Notes under the pieces: generated by a model
What the model was told of the DNA's origin: nothing
The model's database searches: none
The model's input: the letters and a program-made list of their open reading frames with translations, nothing else
Source of the DNA: Alcaligenaceae bacterium
Lineage (GTDB): Bacteria; Pseudomonadota; Gammaproteobacteria; Burkholderiales; Burkholderiaceae_B
Assembly: GCA_013416435.1 (NCBI GenBank)
Contig: JACCEN010000008.1
Coordinates: forward strand, 62,001-126,000
Length of the DNA: 64,000 bases
Reading direction: 5' to 3'
Translations under genes and position numbers: made by a program
Shown here: in pieces, positions 1 through 9,418 of the stretch
Numbering within the stretch: the stretch's first letter is position 1
Layout of the letters: each line of letters begins with the position of its first letter

Positions 1-34
1 CGGGGAAGTCGGCGGGGAGAATGAAAGATGTCAT
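1..34 (-). CDS. Start of a downstream gene, possibly porphobilinogen synthase (partial)
   Basis: An ATG on the minus strand overlaps the engB stop codon by four bases (ATGA) and opens a frame of eleven codons (MTSFILPADFP) that runs off the left edge of the window. The tight overlap indicates translational coupling with engB. In Bordetella relatives engB is followed by hemB, whose N-terminus is similar in style. That assignment rests on remembered synteny, because eleven residues cannot identify a protein. Only the start of a coupled gene is really visible. Confidence 0.4.
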   Translation of the reverse strand, partial: MTSFILPADFP

Positions 35-654
35 GGCACAACCTTGGGAGAAATCCAGTTTTCAATATGCGCGGAGGCGTCTTCGATGCCGATGCGGTGG
101 GTGGCCGAAAAGGGCAGTGCCTTGAGCGCGCCCAGATCGGCGAGTTGTTTCCGGACCTCGGCGACGGCGCGTACCCGTTGCCCATAGGGCAGTTTATCGG
201 CCTTGGTCAGCAGTGCAAGCACCGGAATGCGGGTGGGGGCGACCCAGTCGGCCAGGCGGCGGTCGAGGTCGGTGACGCCCCGGCGTATGTCGATGAGCAT
301 CACAATGCCGGCCAGGGAGCTGCGCTCGCGCAAGTAGCCGCCCAGCACGTCGGCCCACTCTTCCCGTGCCTGCTGGGCCACCGAGGCGTAGCCATAGCCC
401 GGCAAGTCGACGAGAAAGCCCAGGAAGGCGTCGGGCTCGACCGGATCCGGTATGCCGAACATATTGATCAGGCGGGTGCGGCCGGGTGTCTTGCTGGAAA
501 AAGCCAGCCGGCGCTGATTGGTCAGCACATTGATGGCCGAGGACTTGCCGGAATTGGAGCGGCCGACGAAACAGACTTCCGCCGTGGTCGGTGCCGGAAG
601 CTGGTCGAGCCGGGCGGCGGAGGTGGTGAAAGCGGCGCGATGCAAAATGGACAC
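31..654 (-). CDS. engB: Ribosome biogenesis GTP-binding protein EngB (YsxC/YihA)
   Basis: This 207-residue TRAFAC-class GTPase assists assembly of the large ribosomal subunit. The G1 P-loop GRSNSGKSS is at residues 31-39, the G2 threonine lies in KTPGRT at 55-60, G3 DLPG is at 83-86 and G4 TKAD is at 150-153. The length matches the family. The start is a GTG with an AGGT Shine-Dalgarno-like element about nine bases upstream. The gene is divergent from the cytochrome gene at 807 and overlaps the next gene on its left by four bases, so it probably heads a small operon. Confidence 0.95.
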   Translation of the reverse strand: MSILHRAAFTTSAARLDQLPAPTTAEVCFVGRSNSGKSSAINVLTNQRRLAFSSKTPGRTRLINMFGIPDPVEPDAFLGFLVDLPGYGYASVAQQAREEWADVLGGYLRERSSLAGIVMLIDIRRGVTDLDRRLADWVAPTRIPVLALLTKADKLPYGQRVRAVAEVRKQLADLGALKALPFSATHRIGIEDASAHIENWISPKVVP

Positions 655-690
655 AGGGTTACCTAGATCGGTTTAATTTATACGCTATTG

Positions 691-696
691 TATAAT
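691..696 (+). promoter_or_regulatory. Candidate -10 box for the cytochrome c gene
   Basis: A perfect TATAAT lies in an A/T-rich patch inside the divergent engB/cytochrome region (655-806), about 110 bp before the cytochrome start. No convincing -35 box was seen at 17 bp spacing, so this is only a plausible promoter element. Confidence 0.3.
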
Positions 697-806
697 CGCA
701 GGTTTGAAACAGTTGCGTCATTTCCATTTCGGGTTCCTTGCATGGAAGTGGCATTGTCATCGTGGTGTCTACGGCACCGGATCGAATAGCGATCGTCGAG
801 GTCTTC

Positions 807-1508
807 ATGAAGCGTGTGCTTTCCAGAATCGTAGTTGCCAGCGGCCTGCTGCTGGGCTCTTCCGTAGTTTCACTTGTCCATGCCGCCGATGCGGCAGGCG
901 CCAAGCCCGATGCCGCCAAGGGTGAGCAACTTTATGTCAACGGCGATGCCGCACGCGGCATTCTGGCCTGTGCCAGCTGCCACGGCGACGCCGGCAATAG
1001 CACCATTCCCGCCAACCCCAATCTGTCGGGGCAGGCTCATGAATACATCGTCAAGCAATTGATCGATTTCGCCCCCAAAGACGACAAGACCCCGCCCGCG
1101 CGCCGTGGCCCTGGCGGTGCCAATTCCGTCATGACCGCTTTCGCTACCCCGCTGACGGCCGAAGACCGCCAGAACATCGCGCTGTTCCTGGCTACGCAAA
1201 CCCCTAACCCCGAAGCAGCGGCCAGCGCCACCAATGAAGCCACCATGGAACGCGGCCAGCATATCTGGCGCGGCGGCCTGCCCGACCGCAAGGTGCCGGC
1301 CTGTGCAGGCTGCCATTCGCCCAATGGCGCAGGCATACCGGGCGCCTATCCGCGTTTGTCGGGCCAGTTCCCGTCCTACATTGCCGAACAGCTCAAGCTG
1401 TTCCGCAGCGGCGACCGTGCCAACAACACCATCATGCACGATATCGCCGACCGCATGTCCGACGCGGACATCGCCGCGGTAGCGGACTACGCCGCCGGCT
1501 TGCGTTAA
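807..1508 (+). CDS. Di-haem c-type cytochrome (cytochrome c4 type)
   Basis: The 233-residue protein has a signal peptide ending near VHA (residue 26) and two covalent haem sites, CASCH at 55-59 and CAGCH at 166-170. It therefore has two class I cytochrome c domains, and methionines near 109 and 210-217 are candidate distal ligands. This is the cytochrome c4 architecture, a periplasmic carrier between the bc1 complex and terminal oxidases. The ATG at 807 was chosen because it places the positively charged signal peptide at the N-terminus; a longer frame from 738 adds an unlikely leader. The gene lies directly upstream of resB-ccsA, which mature such cytochromes. A palindromic repeat follows 15 bp after the stop. 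Confidence 0.9.
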   Translation: MKRVLSRIVVASGLLLGSSVVSLVHAADAAGAKPDAAKGEQLYVNGDAARGILACASCHGDAGNSTIPANPNLSGQAHEYIVKQLIDFAPKDDKTPPARRGPGGANSVMTAFATPLTAEDRQNIALFLATQTPNPEAAASATNEATMERGQHIWRGGLPDRKVPACAGCHSPNGAGIPGAYPRLSGQFPSYIAEQLKLFRSGDRANNTIMHDIADRMSDADIAAVADYAAGLR

Positions 1509-1523
1509 AACAAAAAACTCGGG

Positions 1524-1553
1524 GGGGTCAGACCCTGTACAGGGTCTGACCCC
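1524..1553. repeat. 30-bp nested palindromic repeat
   Basis: The arms are GGGGTCAGACCCT and AGGGTCTGACCCC around GTAC. The outermost loop-side pair has changed on both arms (C to T, G to A), so pairing is kept. It sits just downstream of the cytochrome gene and may act as a terminator-like hairpin. Confidence 0.95.
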
Positions 1554-1630
1554 TTACAGAGTACGGGGCCTGATTCCCATTTTCGGGTCTAAAATAAGAG
1601 GGGAGGCACGTTTGCCGTCCCCTCTTTTTC

Positions 1631-3691
1631 ATGAATTCTGCCTCTGTGAACACTGCCACTTCCAAGCGCCGACTCAGCGCGGACATCCTCGAACTGCTTG
1701 GCTCCATGCGCTTTGCCGTCAGCCTGCTGGTGTTCATTTGCGTAGCCAGCCTCATCGGCACGGTATTGCAGCAGAATCAGGCGGCCAGCGCCTACATCGA
1801 TCAGTTCGGCCCATTCTGGTTCGCCCTGTTCGACAAATTCTCCATCTGGCATATCTACAACAGCTGGTGGTTCCTGGTGGTCATGGGCTTCCTGGTCGTA
1901 TCCACCACCATCTGCCTGCTGCGCAATTCGCCCAAGATGATCAAGGATGCGCGTTCGTTTCGCGAGTACGTGCGCGCCAGCAGCCTGCGCTCATTTCACC
2001 ATCGCGTGGAAGGCACTTCCGCCTTGTCCGCGGCCGATGCCCTGGCGGGCATGCAGCAATGGCTGAGCGCCCAGGGCTATAAGTACAAGCTGCGTCACGA
2101 TGGCGACAGCGTCATGGTGGCTGCCAAGAAGGGCGGCGCGAATCGGCTGGGCTATATCTTTGCCCATGCGGCCATCGTCGTGGTCTGCGTGGGCGGGCTT
2201 CTGGACAGCGAACTGCCGGTTCGCCTGCAGGTATGGCTGGGTGGCAAAGTCCCCCTCACCGAGAACATGCTGATCTCCGATGTCCCTGACACCGGGCTGC
2301 TTTCGCCCGCGAACCCCAGCTTCCGGGCCAACATGCTGGTTCCCGAAGGCGCCACCAGCAGCAACGGCATCATCAGCGTGGATAACGGCGTGCTGGTGCA
2401 GCCCCTGCCCTTCGCGCTCAAGCTCAACAAATTCATCGTGGACTACTACTCCACGGGCATGCCCAGCAGTTTCAAGAGCGAAGTCGAGGTCACCGATCCG
2501 GAAACGGGCGCGTCGTTTTCTCAAACCATAGAAGTCAACGAGCCTCTACGCTACAAAGGCGTCACGGTCTATCAATCCAGTTTTGATGACGGCGGCAGCA
2601 CGCTGCAGATGGTGGGGTATCCGCTGCAGGGCGCCGTGAGCCGCCCCTTCAACCTGAACGGCGTGGTCGGCAAAGATGCTGAATTGACGGTCGAGGGCGA
2701 GGGGCAAGGCATACCCCTGAAGGTCGAATTCTCCGGTCTGCGTGTCATCAACGTCGAGGACCTGTCGGGCGACGCCGAACCCCAGCCCAAGGCCATGATC
2801 GAACACGTGGCGGCCGTCACCGGCAGCGCGGCGGGTGCGCGTAACGAACATCTCACGAATGTCGGGCCCAGCGTGCAATACCGCATCATAGGCAGCGATG
2901 GCCAGGCCCATGAGTTCACCAACTATATGCTCCCCATCGTGCTCGATGGCGTTCCGGTGTTCCTGGCGGGCGTGCGGGAATCAGCCTCGGTGCCGTATCG
3001 CTACATCCGCATACCGGTGGACGACAAGAATTCGGTTGCCGAATTCATGGATTTGCGCGCCGCATTGGCCGACCCGGCCATGGTCCGCCTGGCCGTGCAG
3101 CGCTTCGTCGCGAAGAACCGCAGCGGCGATCTGCCTGAAGAGCTGCTCCAGAAAGCGGCCGAGAACGCATTGCTTACATTCCGCCGAGCAGGCTTCAACG
3201 GCATCATCGACCATGTGCCCGAACAGGACCGCGAGAACGTGCTCGGCTTTGCCGTGCCGATGATCCAGCTGTCCCTGATCGAATTGCGCAATGCCGTGCG
3301 CGAGCGCTCGGGCCGTCCGGCAATCGACTATGATGGGCCTAAGGGCCAGGCGGCGGATCAATGGATGCAAATGGCGCTGCTCGGGCTGGCCAACCTGCCC
3401 GATTATCCGGCGCCCGTATTCATGACGCTCAAGTCTTTCGATCAGGTCGAGGCCAGCGTGTTCCAGGTGGCGCGCAGCCCTGGCAAGAATACGGTTTATC
3501 TTGGGTGCCTGTTGCTCGTGATCGGCGTGTTTTCCATGTTCTACATACGCGATCGCCGCATCTGGGTATGGATCAAGCCGCATGAGGGCGGCAGCGACAT
3601 CATGGCCGCCATGACATCACAGAAACGCACGCTCGACTTCACGCACGAGTTCGAACGCTTCAAAGAGGCGTTCAAGCGCTTCACCACTTAA
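1631..3691 (+). CDS. resB: Cytochrome c biogenesis protein ResB (Ccs1)
   Basis: This 686-residue membrane protein is one half of the System II haem delivery and cytochrome c synthetase complex. Transmembrane segments are visible near residues 27-47, 78-98 and 172-192, followed by a large periplasmic region and a last segment near 618-638, which is the ResB topology. A conserved region around QQNQAASAYIDQFGPFWF follows the first helix. The start at 1631 is accepted from the family pattern although its Shine-Dalgarno match is weak. ccsA begins 10 bp after the stop, so the two form an operon with the same assembly role. Confidence 0.93.
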   Translation: MNSASVNTATSKRRLSADILELLGSMRFAVSLLVFICVASLIGTVLQQNQAASAYIDQFGPFWFALFDKFSIWHIYNSWWFLVVMGFLVVSTTICLLRNSPKMIKDARSFREYVRASSLRSFHHRVEGTSALSAADALAGMQQWLSAQGYKYKLRHDGDSVMVAAKKGGANRLGYIFAHAAIVVVCVGGLLDSELPVRLQVWLGGKVPLTENMLISDVPDTGLLSPANPSFRANMLVPEGATSSNGIISVDNGVLVQPLPFALKLNKFIVDYYSTGMPSSFKSEVEVTDPETGASFSQTIEVNEPLRYKGVTVYQSSFDDGGSTLQMVGYPLQGAVSRPFNLNGVVGKDAELTVEGEGQGIPLKVEFSGLRVINVEDLSGDAEPQPKAMIEHVAAVTGSAAGARNEHLTNVGPSVQYRIIGSDGQAHEFTNYMLPIVLDGVPVFLAGVRESASVPYRYIRIPVDDKNSVAEFMDLRAALADPAMVRLAVQRFVAKNRSGDLPEELLQKAAENALLTFRRAGFNGIIDHVPEQDRENVLGFAVPMIQLSLIELRNAVRERSGRPAIDYDGPKGQAADQWMQMALLGLANLPDYPAPVFMTLKSFDQVEASVFQVARSPGKNTVYLGCLLLVIGVFSMFYIRDRRIWVWIKPHEGGSDIMAAMTSQKRTLDFTHEFERFKEAFKRFTT

Positions 3692-3701
3692 CGAGGTTCC
3701 T

Positions 3702-5060
3702 ATGTCCGAAACCATCATCCAATCGAACGCCGCCGGCTGGCAGCCGTCGATGACGGCGAGCGGCGATTCGCGTGGTCAGCGAGGCAAGCCCGACTGGACC
3801 GACATCGTCTTTTTCCTGGTCCTCGCCGCAGGGGCGTTCTATGCGCTCAACGCATACAGCGCCAATATGGACTACTACGAAAAAGCCATTCTCTGTGGGA
3901 CGGTCGTGGGTCTGAGCTGGATGGCGTGGCTGTGGCGACCCTTGCGCACCATCATGATCGCTTGCGGCGCCAGCGCGCTTTTCGCCATCTGGCTATACAG
4001 CGGAGGCCAAGGCTTGGCCCAGGGCGACATCACGCGCGCAGAGAACGTGTTCTTCCTGAAGTACCTCTTCTCGTCCCAGTCGGCCATACTCTGGATGTGC
4101 GCGCTTTTCGTGCTGGCCATGGTCTGTTATTGGGCGGGATTCTTCAGCAAGACGGCCGCCTGGCTTGGCACGGCGCTGACCTGGGGGGCCGTTTACGCGG
4201 GCACCACCGGCATGCTGGTGCGCTGGCGCGAAGGCCATTTGCTCGGGCCGGACATCGGCCATATTCCCGTCAGCAACCTGTACGAAGTCTTCGTCCTGTT
4301 CGCGCTGATCACCGCGCTGTTCTATCTTTACTACGAACGCCGTTATGCCACCCGCGCGCTGGGCGGTTTCGTGCTCATGGTCATCAGCTCGGCCGTGGTC
4401 TTCCTGCTATGGTATTCGTTCACCCGCGACGCCTTCCAGATCCAGCCGCTGGTGCCGGCGCTCAAGAGCTGGTGGATGAAGCTGCATGTACCCGCCAACT
4501 TCATCGGCTACGGCACATTTTCGCTGGCGGCCATGGTGGGCTTCGCCTACCTGGTCAAAGAACATGGCGAAACCCGTTCGGTCGGCAAGCTTGTACCGCT
4601 GTTCCTGCTCGGCGCCATTCTGTGCGCTGAACCCCTGGTATTCAGCTCGGGCCAGTTCTCTGCCACCTGGATGCTGTATTTCGGCCTTGGCGCCATTATC
4701 GTCGGCGTGATCCTGGCCTTCCGGCGCCCCATAGCCAGCAAGCTGCCGTCGCTGGAAATCCTCGACGACATCATGTACCGCGCCATCGCCGTGGGATTCG
4801 CGTTTTTCACGGTGGCCACGATACTGGGCGCCTTATGGGCCGCCGACGCCTGGGGTACCTATTGGCAGTGGGATCCCAAGGAAACCTGGGCGCTTATCGT
4901 GTGGCTGAATTACGCGGCATGGCTGCACATGCGGCTCATGAAAGGCTTGCGCGGAACCATGGCCGCCTACTGGGCGCTGGCCGGCTTGCTGGTCACCAGC
5001 TTCGCCTTCTTGGGCGTCAATATGTTCCTGTCCGGGCTGCATTCTTACGGCGAACTGTAA
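3702..5060 (+). CDS. ccsA: Cytochrome c biogenesis protein CcsA/ResC (System II haem handling)
   Basis: The 452-residue polytopic membrane protein carries the tryptophan-rich WWD motif WGTYWQWDPKETWAL near residues 380-395, the haem-presenting signature of this family. Histidines near 262 (KLHVPANF) and near the C-terminus (LHSYGEL) fit the external haem ligands. It follows resB by 10 bp and is preceded by an ACGAGG ribosome binding site. With ResB it exports haem and attaches it to CXXCH apocytochromes such as the one encoded at 807. Three palindromic repeat units follow its stop. Confidence 0.93.
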   Translation: MSETIIQSNAAGWQPSMTASGDSRGQRGKPDWTDIVFFLVLAAGAFYALNAYSANMDYYEKAILCGTVVGLSWMAWLWRPLRTIMIACGASALFAIWLYSGGQGLAQGDITRAENVFFLKYLFSSQSAILWMCALFVLAMVCYWAGFFSKTAAWLGTALTWGAVYAGTTGMLVRWREGHLLGPDIGHIPVSNLYEVFVLFALITALFYLYYERRYATRALGGFVLMVISSAVVFLLWYSFTRDAFQIQPLVPALKSWWMKLHVPANFIGYGTFSLAAMVGFAYLVKEHGETRSVGKLVPLFLLGAILCAEPLVFSSGQFSATWMLYFGLGAIIVGVILAFRRPIASKLPSLEILDDIMYRAIAVGFAFFTVATILGALWAADAWGTYWQWDPKETWALIVWLNYAAWLHMRLMKGLRGTMAAYWALAGLLVTSFAFLGVNMFLSGLHSYGEL

Positions 5061-5068
5061 GCGGTCGA

Positions 5069-5094
5069 GGGGTCAGACCCTTGGGGCTGACCCC
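5069..5094. repeat. Degenerate copy of the palindromic repeat
   Basis: The left arm GGGGTCAGACCC is followed by a shortened centre and a right arm that reads GGGGCTGACCCC. It is a 26-bp decayed or partly deleted copy immediately after ccsA. Confidence 0.7.
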
Positions 5095-5120
5095 CGGCGG
5101 GCTCCATGGCAGTTCTTGGT

Positions 5121-5150
5121 GGGGTCGGACCCCATACGGGGTCCGACCCC
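5121..5150. repeat. 30-bp palindromic repeat, G:C arm-centre variant
   Basis: The arms are GGGGTCGGACCCC and GGGGTCCGACCCC around ATAC. The central base of each arm has changed from A/T to G/C in a matched way, so the full palindrome is kept. Confidence 0.95.
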
Positions 5151-5176
5151 ACCGCCGGTTTCAGGCCTGACTTTTT

Positions 5177-5206
5177 GGGGTCAGACCCCGTACGGGGTCT
5201 GACCCC
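5177..5206. repeat. 30-bp palindromic repeat, common form
   Basis: The arms are the common GGGGTCAGACCCC and GGGGTCTGACCCC around GTAC. A TTTT run follows the right arm, so on the plus strand this copy resembles an intrinsic terminator behind ccsA. Confidence 0.95.
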
Positions 5207-5350
5207 TTTTAGGTCGCGCCGCCATTCTTTGCTGGCATATATATCTGGATATTGTAGAATTTACAGTTGGACGCTCGACGACATACAATGTCATGGTTGG
5301 CGCGGGCTCGAACAGCCTATCTACATATGCAGCAATAATAACCAATAACC

Positions 5351-6382
5351 ATGTTGGCAGCCTCGAAAGCATCGAACAATCAAGCCCGTGCAGACAGCCT
5401 GACCGTGGATGCGCTCGATGCCAACCTGCGCCTCTTGAACGAATTCCTTCCGGTGCAAGGCTGGGCCTGCATGTCCAGCGTCGTGGGTGCGCAGCCGCTG
5501 GCCGTGGGCACCGGCGCATTCACCAGTCCGACGGTGGACACGCTCACTGCCTTGGCGGGTGGTCATTGGGTCGAAAGCCGGGCCCTTGCGCATCTTTTTA
5601 CACGCAGCCTGAATGCCGCCGAGCAGCTGCAGTTTTTCACCGGCCATCTTCAAGACGTGCAGGCGGGCGACTGCCTGCTGAAATTCAATCTGTTCAATGA
5701 GCGCCAGGAGCCGACCGGCTGCATTCTGGGCATCGCGGAACAGGCGGTCATAGACGGCGCGACGCACGAGGACTGGCGACGTGTCAGAGCCTGCGCGCGC
5801 ACTATTTCATTCACGGTGGATCTTTGCGCTGAACTGCTTGTCGCCAACGAGCTGGTCAACGAGATGCAGCGCGACGTTTTCATCGACGCGCTGACCGGCG
5901 TGCTGAATCGGGCGGGATGGATGCGCCGGCTCAAGCAAATCGAAGCCCAATGCATGAAATCCGGCGCCGATGCCGCCATTGTCATGTTCGACCTGGACTT
6001 CCTGAAAGTCGTCAACGACACCCATGGCCACTCCGCGGGCGACGACCTCCTGCGCCTGACCGCGCAGACGATATCCTCCGCCTTGCGCAGTTCGGACTCG
6101 GTGGGCAGGCTGGGCGGCGATGAATTCGGTGTGGTGACCTACAGCACCACGCCGGCCATTGCGCAGCTGCTGATCGCGCGGCTTGAGTCCGCGCTTGCCC
6201 GCGTGAACGTCAACGTGTCGCTTGGCATGGCGCTCAAGTCTGAAGCCGGCACGCTTGAGTCCGCGCTGGAACTGGCGGACGAGCGCATGTACGCCTACAA
6301 GCGCAACAAGACGGTGCCCCGCAGCGTTCGCCGCCCGATCCTGGCCGAAACCGAAGCTAGTCTCGATTCTGCCGCAAGATGA
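5351..6382 (+). CDS. GGDEF-domain diguanylate cyclase
   Basis: The 343-residue protein ends in a GGDEF domain with an intact GGDEF motif at 255-259 and an RSSD allosteric I-site at 246-249, the correct five residues upstream. It is therefore predicted to make c-di-GMP from two GTP with product inhibition. The N-terminal ~165 residues look like a GAF-type sensory domain, but no named ligand site is visible. There is no signal peptide or membrane helix, so it is cytosolic. The start has no clear Shine-Dalgarno. Its 3' end overlaps the convergent GGDEF-EAL gene by 26 bp. Confidence 0.88.
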   Translation: MLAASKASNNQARADSLTVDALDANLRLLNEFLPVQGWACMSSVVGAQPLAVGTGAFTSPTVDTLTALAGGHWVESRALAHLFTRSLNAAEQLQFFTGHLQDVQAGDCLLKFNLFNERQEPTGCILGIAEQAVIDGATHEDWRRVRACARTISFTVDLCAELLVANELVNEMQRDVFIDALTGVLNRAGWMRRLKQIEAQCMKSGADAAIVMFDLDFLKVVNDTHGHSAGDDLLRLTAQTISSALRSSDSVGRLGGDEFGVVTYSTTPAIAQLLIARLESALARVNVNVSLGMALKSEAGTLESALELADERMYAYKRNKTVPRSVRRPILAETEASLDSAAR

Positions 6383-9266
6383 ACGACCTGGTATCCGGGT
6401 CGGACACCAGATCCAGGATGGAGGTCGCGTTCAGGATGTCAATGGGCGGTTTCGCCTTGGAAACCGCGTAACCCTGCACATAGTCTATGCCCATTTCCTT
6501 CAGGGCCTCCAGCGTGTCACAGTCTTCCACCCATTCCGCGATGCTCTTCATGCCCAGGTTGCGGGCAAGTTCGCTGATGGTGCGCACGATGGCCTTGTTG
6601 GTCTCGTGGGCCAGCATATCCTTGATCAGCGCGCCATCGATCTTGATGGCGTCGGCCGGCAGCTCCTTCAGGTACGAGAACGAGGAATAGCCGGCGCCGA
6701 AGTCGTCCAGCGCGATATGGGCGCCCATGCGGCGCAGGCGCAGCATGAACTGCCGCGTGCGATTCAGATCCTGCAGCGCGACGCCCTCGGTGATCTCGAC
6801 ATACAGGAGCTTGCACAGATGCTCATAGCGCTCCAGGATGCTGAACAGCGAATTGATGAACTTCTCGTCGTTCAGGGACACGCCGCTGAGGTTCACGTTG
6901 ACGAAGCGGGTGCTTGGCAGGCGGCTTTCGTGTTTTGCCAGCCATTCCAGCGTCGCCGTGAACACCCACTTGTCTATCAGGGTGATGGTGCCGTTCTCTT
7001 CGGCGGAGGCGATGAATTTTCCGGAAGGAATGAGCGAGCCCGTGGAGTCGCGCACCCGCAGCAGCGCCTCGAAGTTGAGCGATTCCATGGGGCTGTCCAG
7101 CGACATGATCGGCTGCATGTCCAGATACAGGCCGCGTGGCGAATGACCGCCTTCCAGCTGGTCGAACAGCCGGAGCTCTTCCGCATGTTCCTGCAGTTCC
7201 AGGGAGTTTTCCTCGTATACCATCACATCGCGGCGGCGCTTGCGGGCGTCCCGGCAGGCATGGCTGGCGGCGGAAATCGCATCTTTGACCGTCATGCCCA
7301 TGTTCAGCGCCACGACGCCCATGGCGGTGGCGATCTGGAAGGCGCGGGCGCCGATGTTGAAGGACGTCGTGTTGATGCTGTCGCTGACCTGGGTGGCGAG
7401 TTTCTTGGCTTCCGCCGCAGTGCATCCGGTAAACAGAATCACGAATTCGTCACCGCCGATGCGCCCCACTTTTTGTTCTTCGGTCAGGTTGGCCTGAATC
7501 CGTTCGCAGACCAGCTTCAGGACTTCGTCGCCGGCGGTATGTCCAAACAGCCCATTGATGCGCTTGAAGTGCTCGAGGTCGAGATAGGCCAGCGCGCAGG
7601 GTACGCCTTGCGCAACGCCGTTCAGGGCCTCCTTGACGGCTTTTTCGATGCCGCGCCGATTCAATACCTCGGTGAGCGGATCGTTGTCGGCCAGCGAACG
7701 CAAACGCTGTATGGTCTGCGTACGTGCCGTGACGTCAAGCAGGGAGCCGTCGATATGGCTGCCGGACAGGGCCGCCTGAAGGACGAAATGCTGCGGTCGG
7801 CCGGCTTTGGATGCGGAGTCGAGCAGCTTGATTTCGACTTCGTTGCCCGCTTTTGTCGCGCTCGCGACAGCGGCCCAGTCCTGGGGCTCGAAATAGTCGG
7901 TCCAGCGGCTGGTCTGGCCGTGGCGAGCCGGAATGCCGAGCATCTGTTCCAGGACCTGCGACATGCGCAGAAAGACGCCGGAAGAATCGAGGGTGAACAT
8001 TCCCACCGGCGTCATCGCGTAATTGCTGATGAGCTCGGTCTGGACGCGAATGCGCTCCAGCGTGTCCTCGCGCATGCGCTCGGCCACCGCCAGCGCAACC
8101 GTGACGCTGGACAGAAGCAGGGCAATGACGCCATTGAAGATGTCGGTGAACTCCGTGCGGCCGAACAGAGCGATGAGAATGCCCGAAAACATGACGCACA
8201 GCGCCATGCTCAGGGCTACCACATGCCACATCCAGAACCGGGATGGGGTACGGTAGATATTGAGCGCCAGGAGGAAAGCAACGACCAGGATGCCGAATCC
8301 GCAGGTGACCCACATCAGGGGCTCGAACCACTCATAGGGCAAGAGAAACGAGCCGGCCAGCAATGCGAGTCCCGACCATTGCGCCGCCCGCAGCAAACGA
8401 GGGTGGCTGACGTTGTGCGCACCCCGGAAAAGCTGCGTGAAAAGCGTATAGGTCAGCAGGAAATAAGCGGCGACGGTGACTTGGCGAATGAACGGCATCC
8501 ATTCCATGGGGATGCTGTGCCCCAGCCAGTGGTTGTCCCAGCCCATGGCGTAGGCGCCCAGGCGCAGGTTGCCCACCAGCCAGGCGGCCAAGAGCAGATA
8601 GGTCCATGTCTTGGTCGTCAGGGCAATGACGACAATGAACAGCGCCATGGTCAACAGGCCGCCTTCCAGCAGGCCCATGCCGCGCTCATAGCGATTATTG
8701 GACTTGATCAGGTCCGGCGTGTCCCAGAGATTCACGGAGAGCGCGCCGGTTTCCGACAGTTTCGCCTGACAAAGAATCGAGGCCGGCAGCGGCACACCGT
8801 CGAGAGCGATCGAATAGCCCTGCTTGGAGATGCGGATGGAGCCCTGGGTGTTGCGTTGCTCGACCTCCCCGAGCGTCGTCATGCTGTGCACATTCCAGCA
8901 GGATAGCGACTGGAGCAGCCGGGTCGGGATTTCCAGCGCCGAATGGACAAGGCTGGCGTCGCCTGGCACGTTGATCAGTAGCCAGCTGGCGGGACTGACG
9001 GGAGCGGCCGAATTCGGGGCGCGGCCCTTGAGATCGGCCAGGGCGCCATATGGAGTCAGTATGGCGTCCGGATCGGGGACATGCCGGAATTCGAGCCGTT
9101 GGGCGTTCGTGGCCGGGTAGCGCTCGGGCAGAAACATGACGGCCAGCACGGAGCACAACACAATGATCGCAGGAAGCAGATAGAGCGAAAAATAATAGAT
9201 CAGCCGGCTTCGGAGGCTTGTGATCCTCTTGCCCAGCTTCCTGCGAGTTATAGTCGAGACCGTCAT
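6357..9266 (-). CDS. Membrane GGDEF-EAL protein with a 7TM sensory module and PAS domain
   Basis: The 969-residue protein has an N-terminal helix (22-46), a periplasmic segment (47-195), a block of about seven membrane helices (196-395, 7TMR-DISM style), a PAS-like region (about 415-520), a GGDEF domain (GGDEF at 604-608) and an EAL domain (EALLR from 733). The GGDEF motif is intact but the position of the RxxD I-site reads TEEQ, so feedback inhibition is probably absent. The EAL domain keeps the EAL, EITE, DDFGAG and KID motifs, so phosphodiesterase activity is plausible. It is a bifunctional c-di-GMP enzyme or a switch responding to a periplasmic signal. Confidence 0.9.
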   Translation of the reverse strand: MTVSTITRRKLGKRITSLRSRLIYYFSLYLLPAIIVLCSVLAVMFLPERYPATNAQRLEFRHVPDPDAILTPYGALADLKGRAPNSAAPVSPASWLLINVPGDASLVHSALEIPTRLLQSLSCWNVHSMTTLGEVEQRNTQGSIRISKQGYSIALDGVPLPASILCQAKLSETGALSVNLWDTPDLIKSNNRYERGMGLLEGGLLTMALFIVVIALTTKTWTYLLLAAWLVGNLRLGAYAMGWDNHWLGHSIPMEWMPFIRQVTVAAYFLLTYTLFTQLFRGAHNVSHPRLLRAAQWSGLALLAGSFLLPYEWFEPLMWVTCGFGILVVAFLLALNIYRTPSRFWMWHVVALSMALCVMFSGILIALFGRTEFTDIFNGVIALLLSSVTVALAVAERMREDTLERIRVQTELISNYAMTPVGMFTLDSSGVFLRMSQVLEQMLGIPARHGQTSRWTDYFEPQDWAAVASATKAGNEVEIKLLDSASKAGRPQHFVLQAALSGSHIDGSLLDVTARTQTIQRLRSLADNDPLTEVLNRRGIEKAVKEALNGVAQGVPCALAYLDLEHFKRINGLFGHTAGDEVLKLVCERIQANLTEEQKVGRIGGDEFVILFTGCTAAEAKKLATQVSDSINTTSFNIGARAFQIATAMGVVALNMGMTVKDAISAASHACRDARKRRRDVMVYEENSLELQEHAEELRLFDQLEGGHSPRGLYLDMQPIMSLDSPMESLNFEALLRVRDSTGSLIPSGKFIASAEENGTITLIDKWVFTATLEWLAKHESRLPSTRFVNVNLSGVSLNDEKFINSLFSILERYEHLCKLLYVEITEGVALQDLNRTRQFMLRLRRMGAHIALDDFGAGYSSFSYLKELPADAIKIDGALIKDMLAHETNKAIVRTISELARNLGMKSIAEWVEDCDTLEALKEMGIDYVQGYAVSKAKPPIDILNATSILDLVSDPDTRSFILRQNRD

Positions 9267-9418
9267 GATCTATAAGGCCAGCCCTTGTCTTGTGCGATGA
9301 TACGGCGGCCGCTCCAGTGAAAGCGGCCAGGGATTGCCCCACATCTGCTTAACGGCACCGAATTCACATTCTTTATGCCGCAGCGACAGGAAGACAAACA
9401 CACACAAGCGGGCAGGCC

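Noticed and set aside
6222-8906. An 894-codon open frame antisense to the GGDEF-EAL gene.
   Set aside because: It has no recognisable domain, is rich in Arg/Gly/His/Gln as expected from a shadow frame in high-GC DNA, and the opposite strand encodes an intact multidomain protein.
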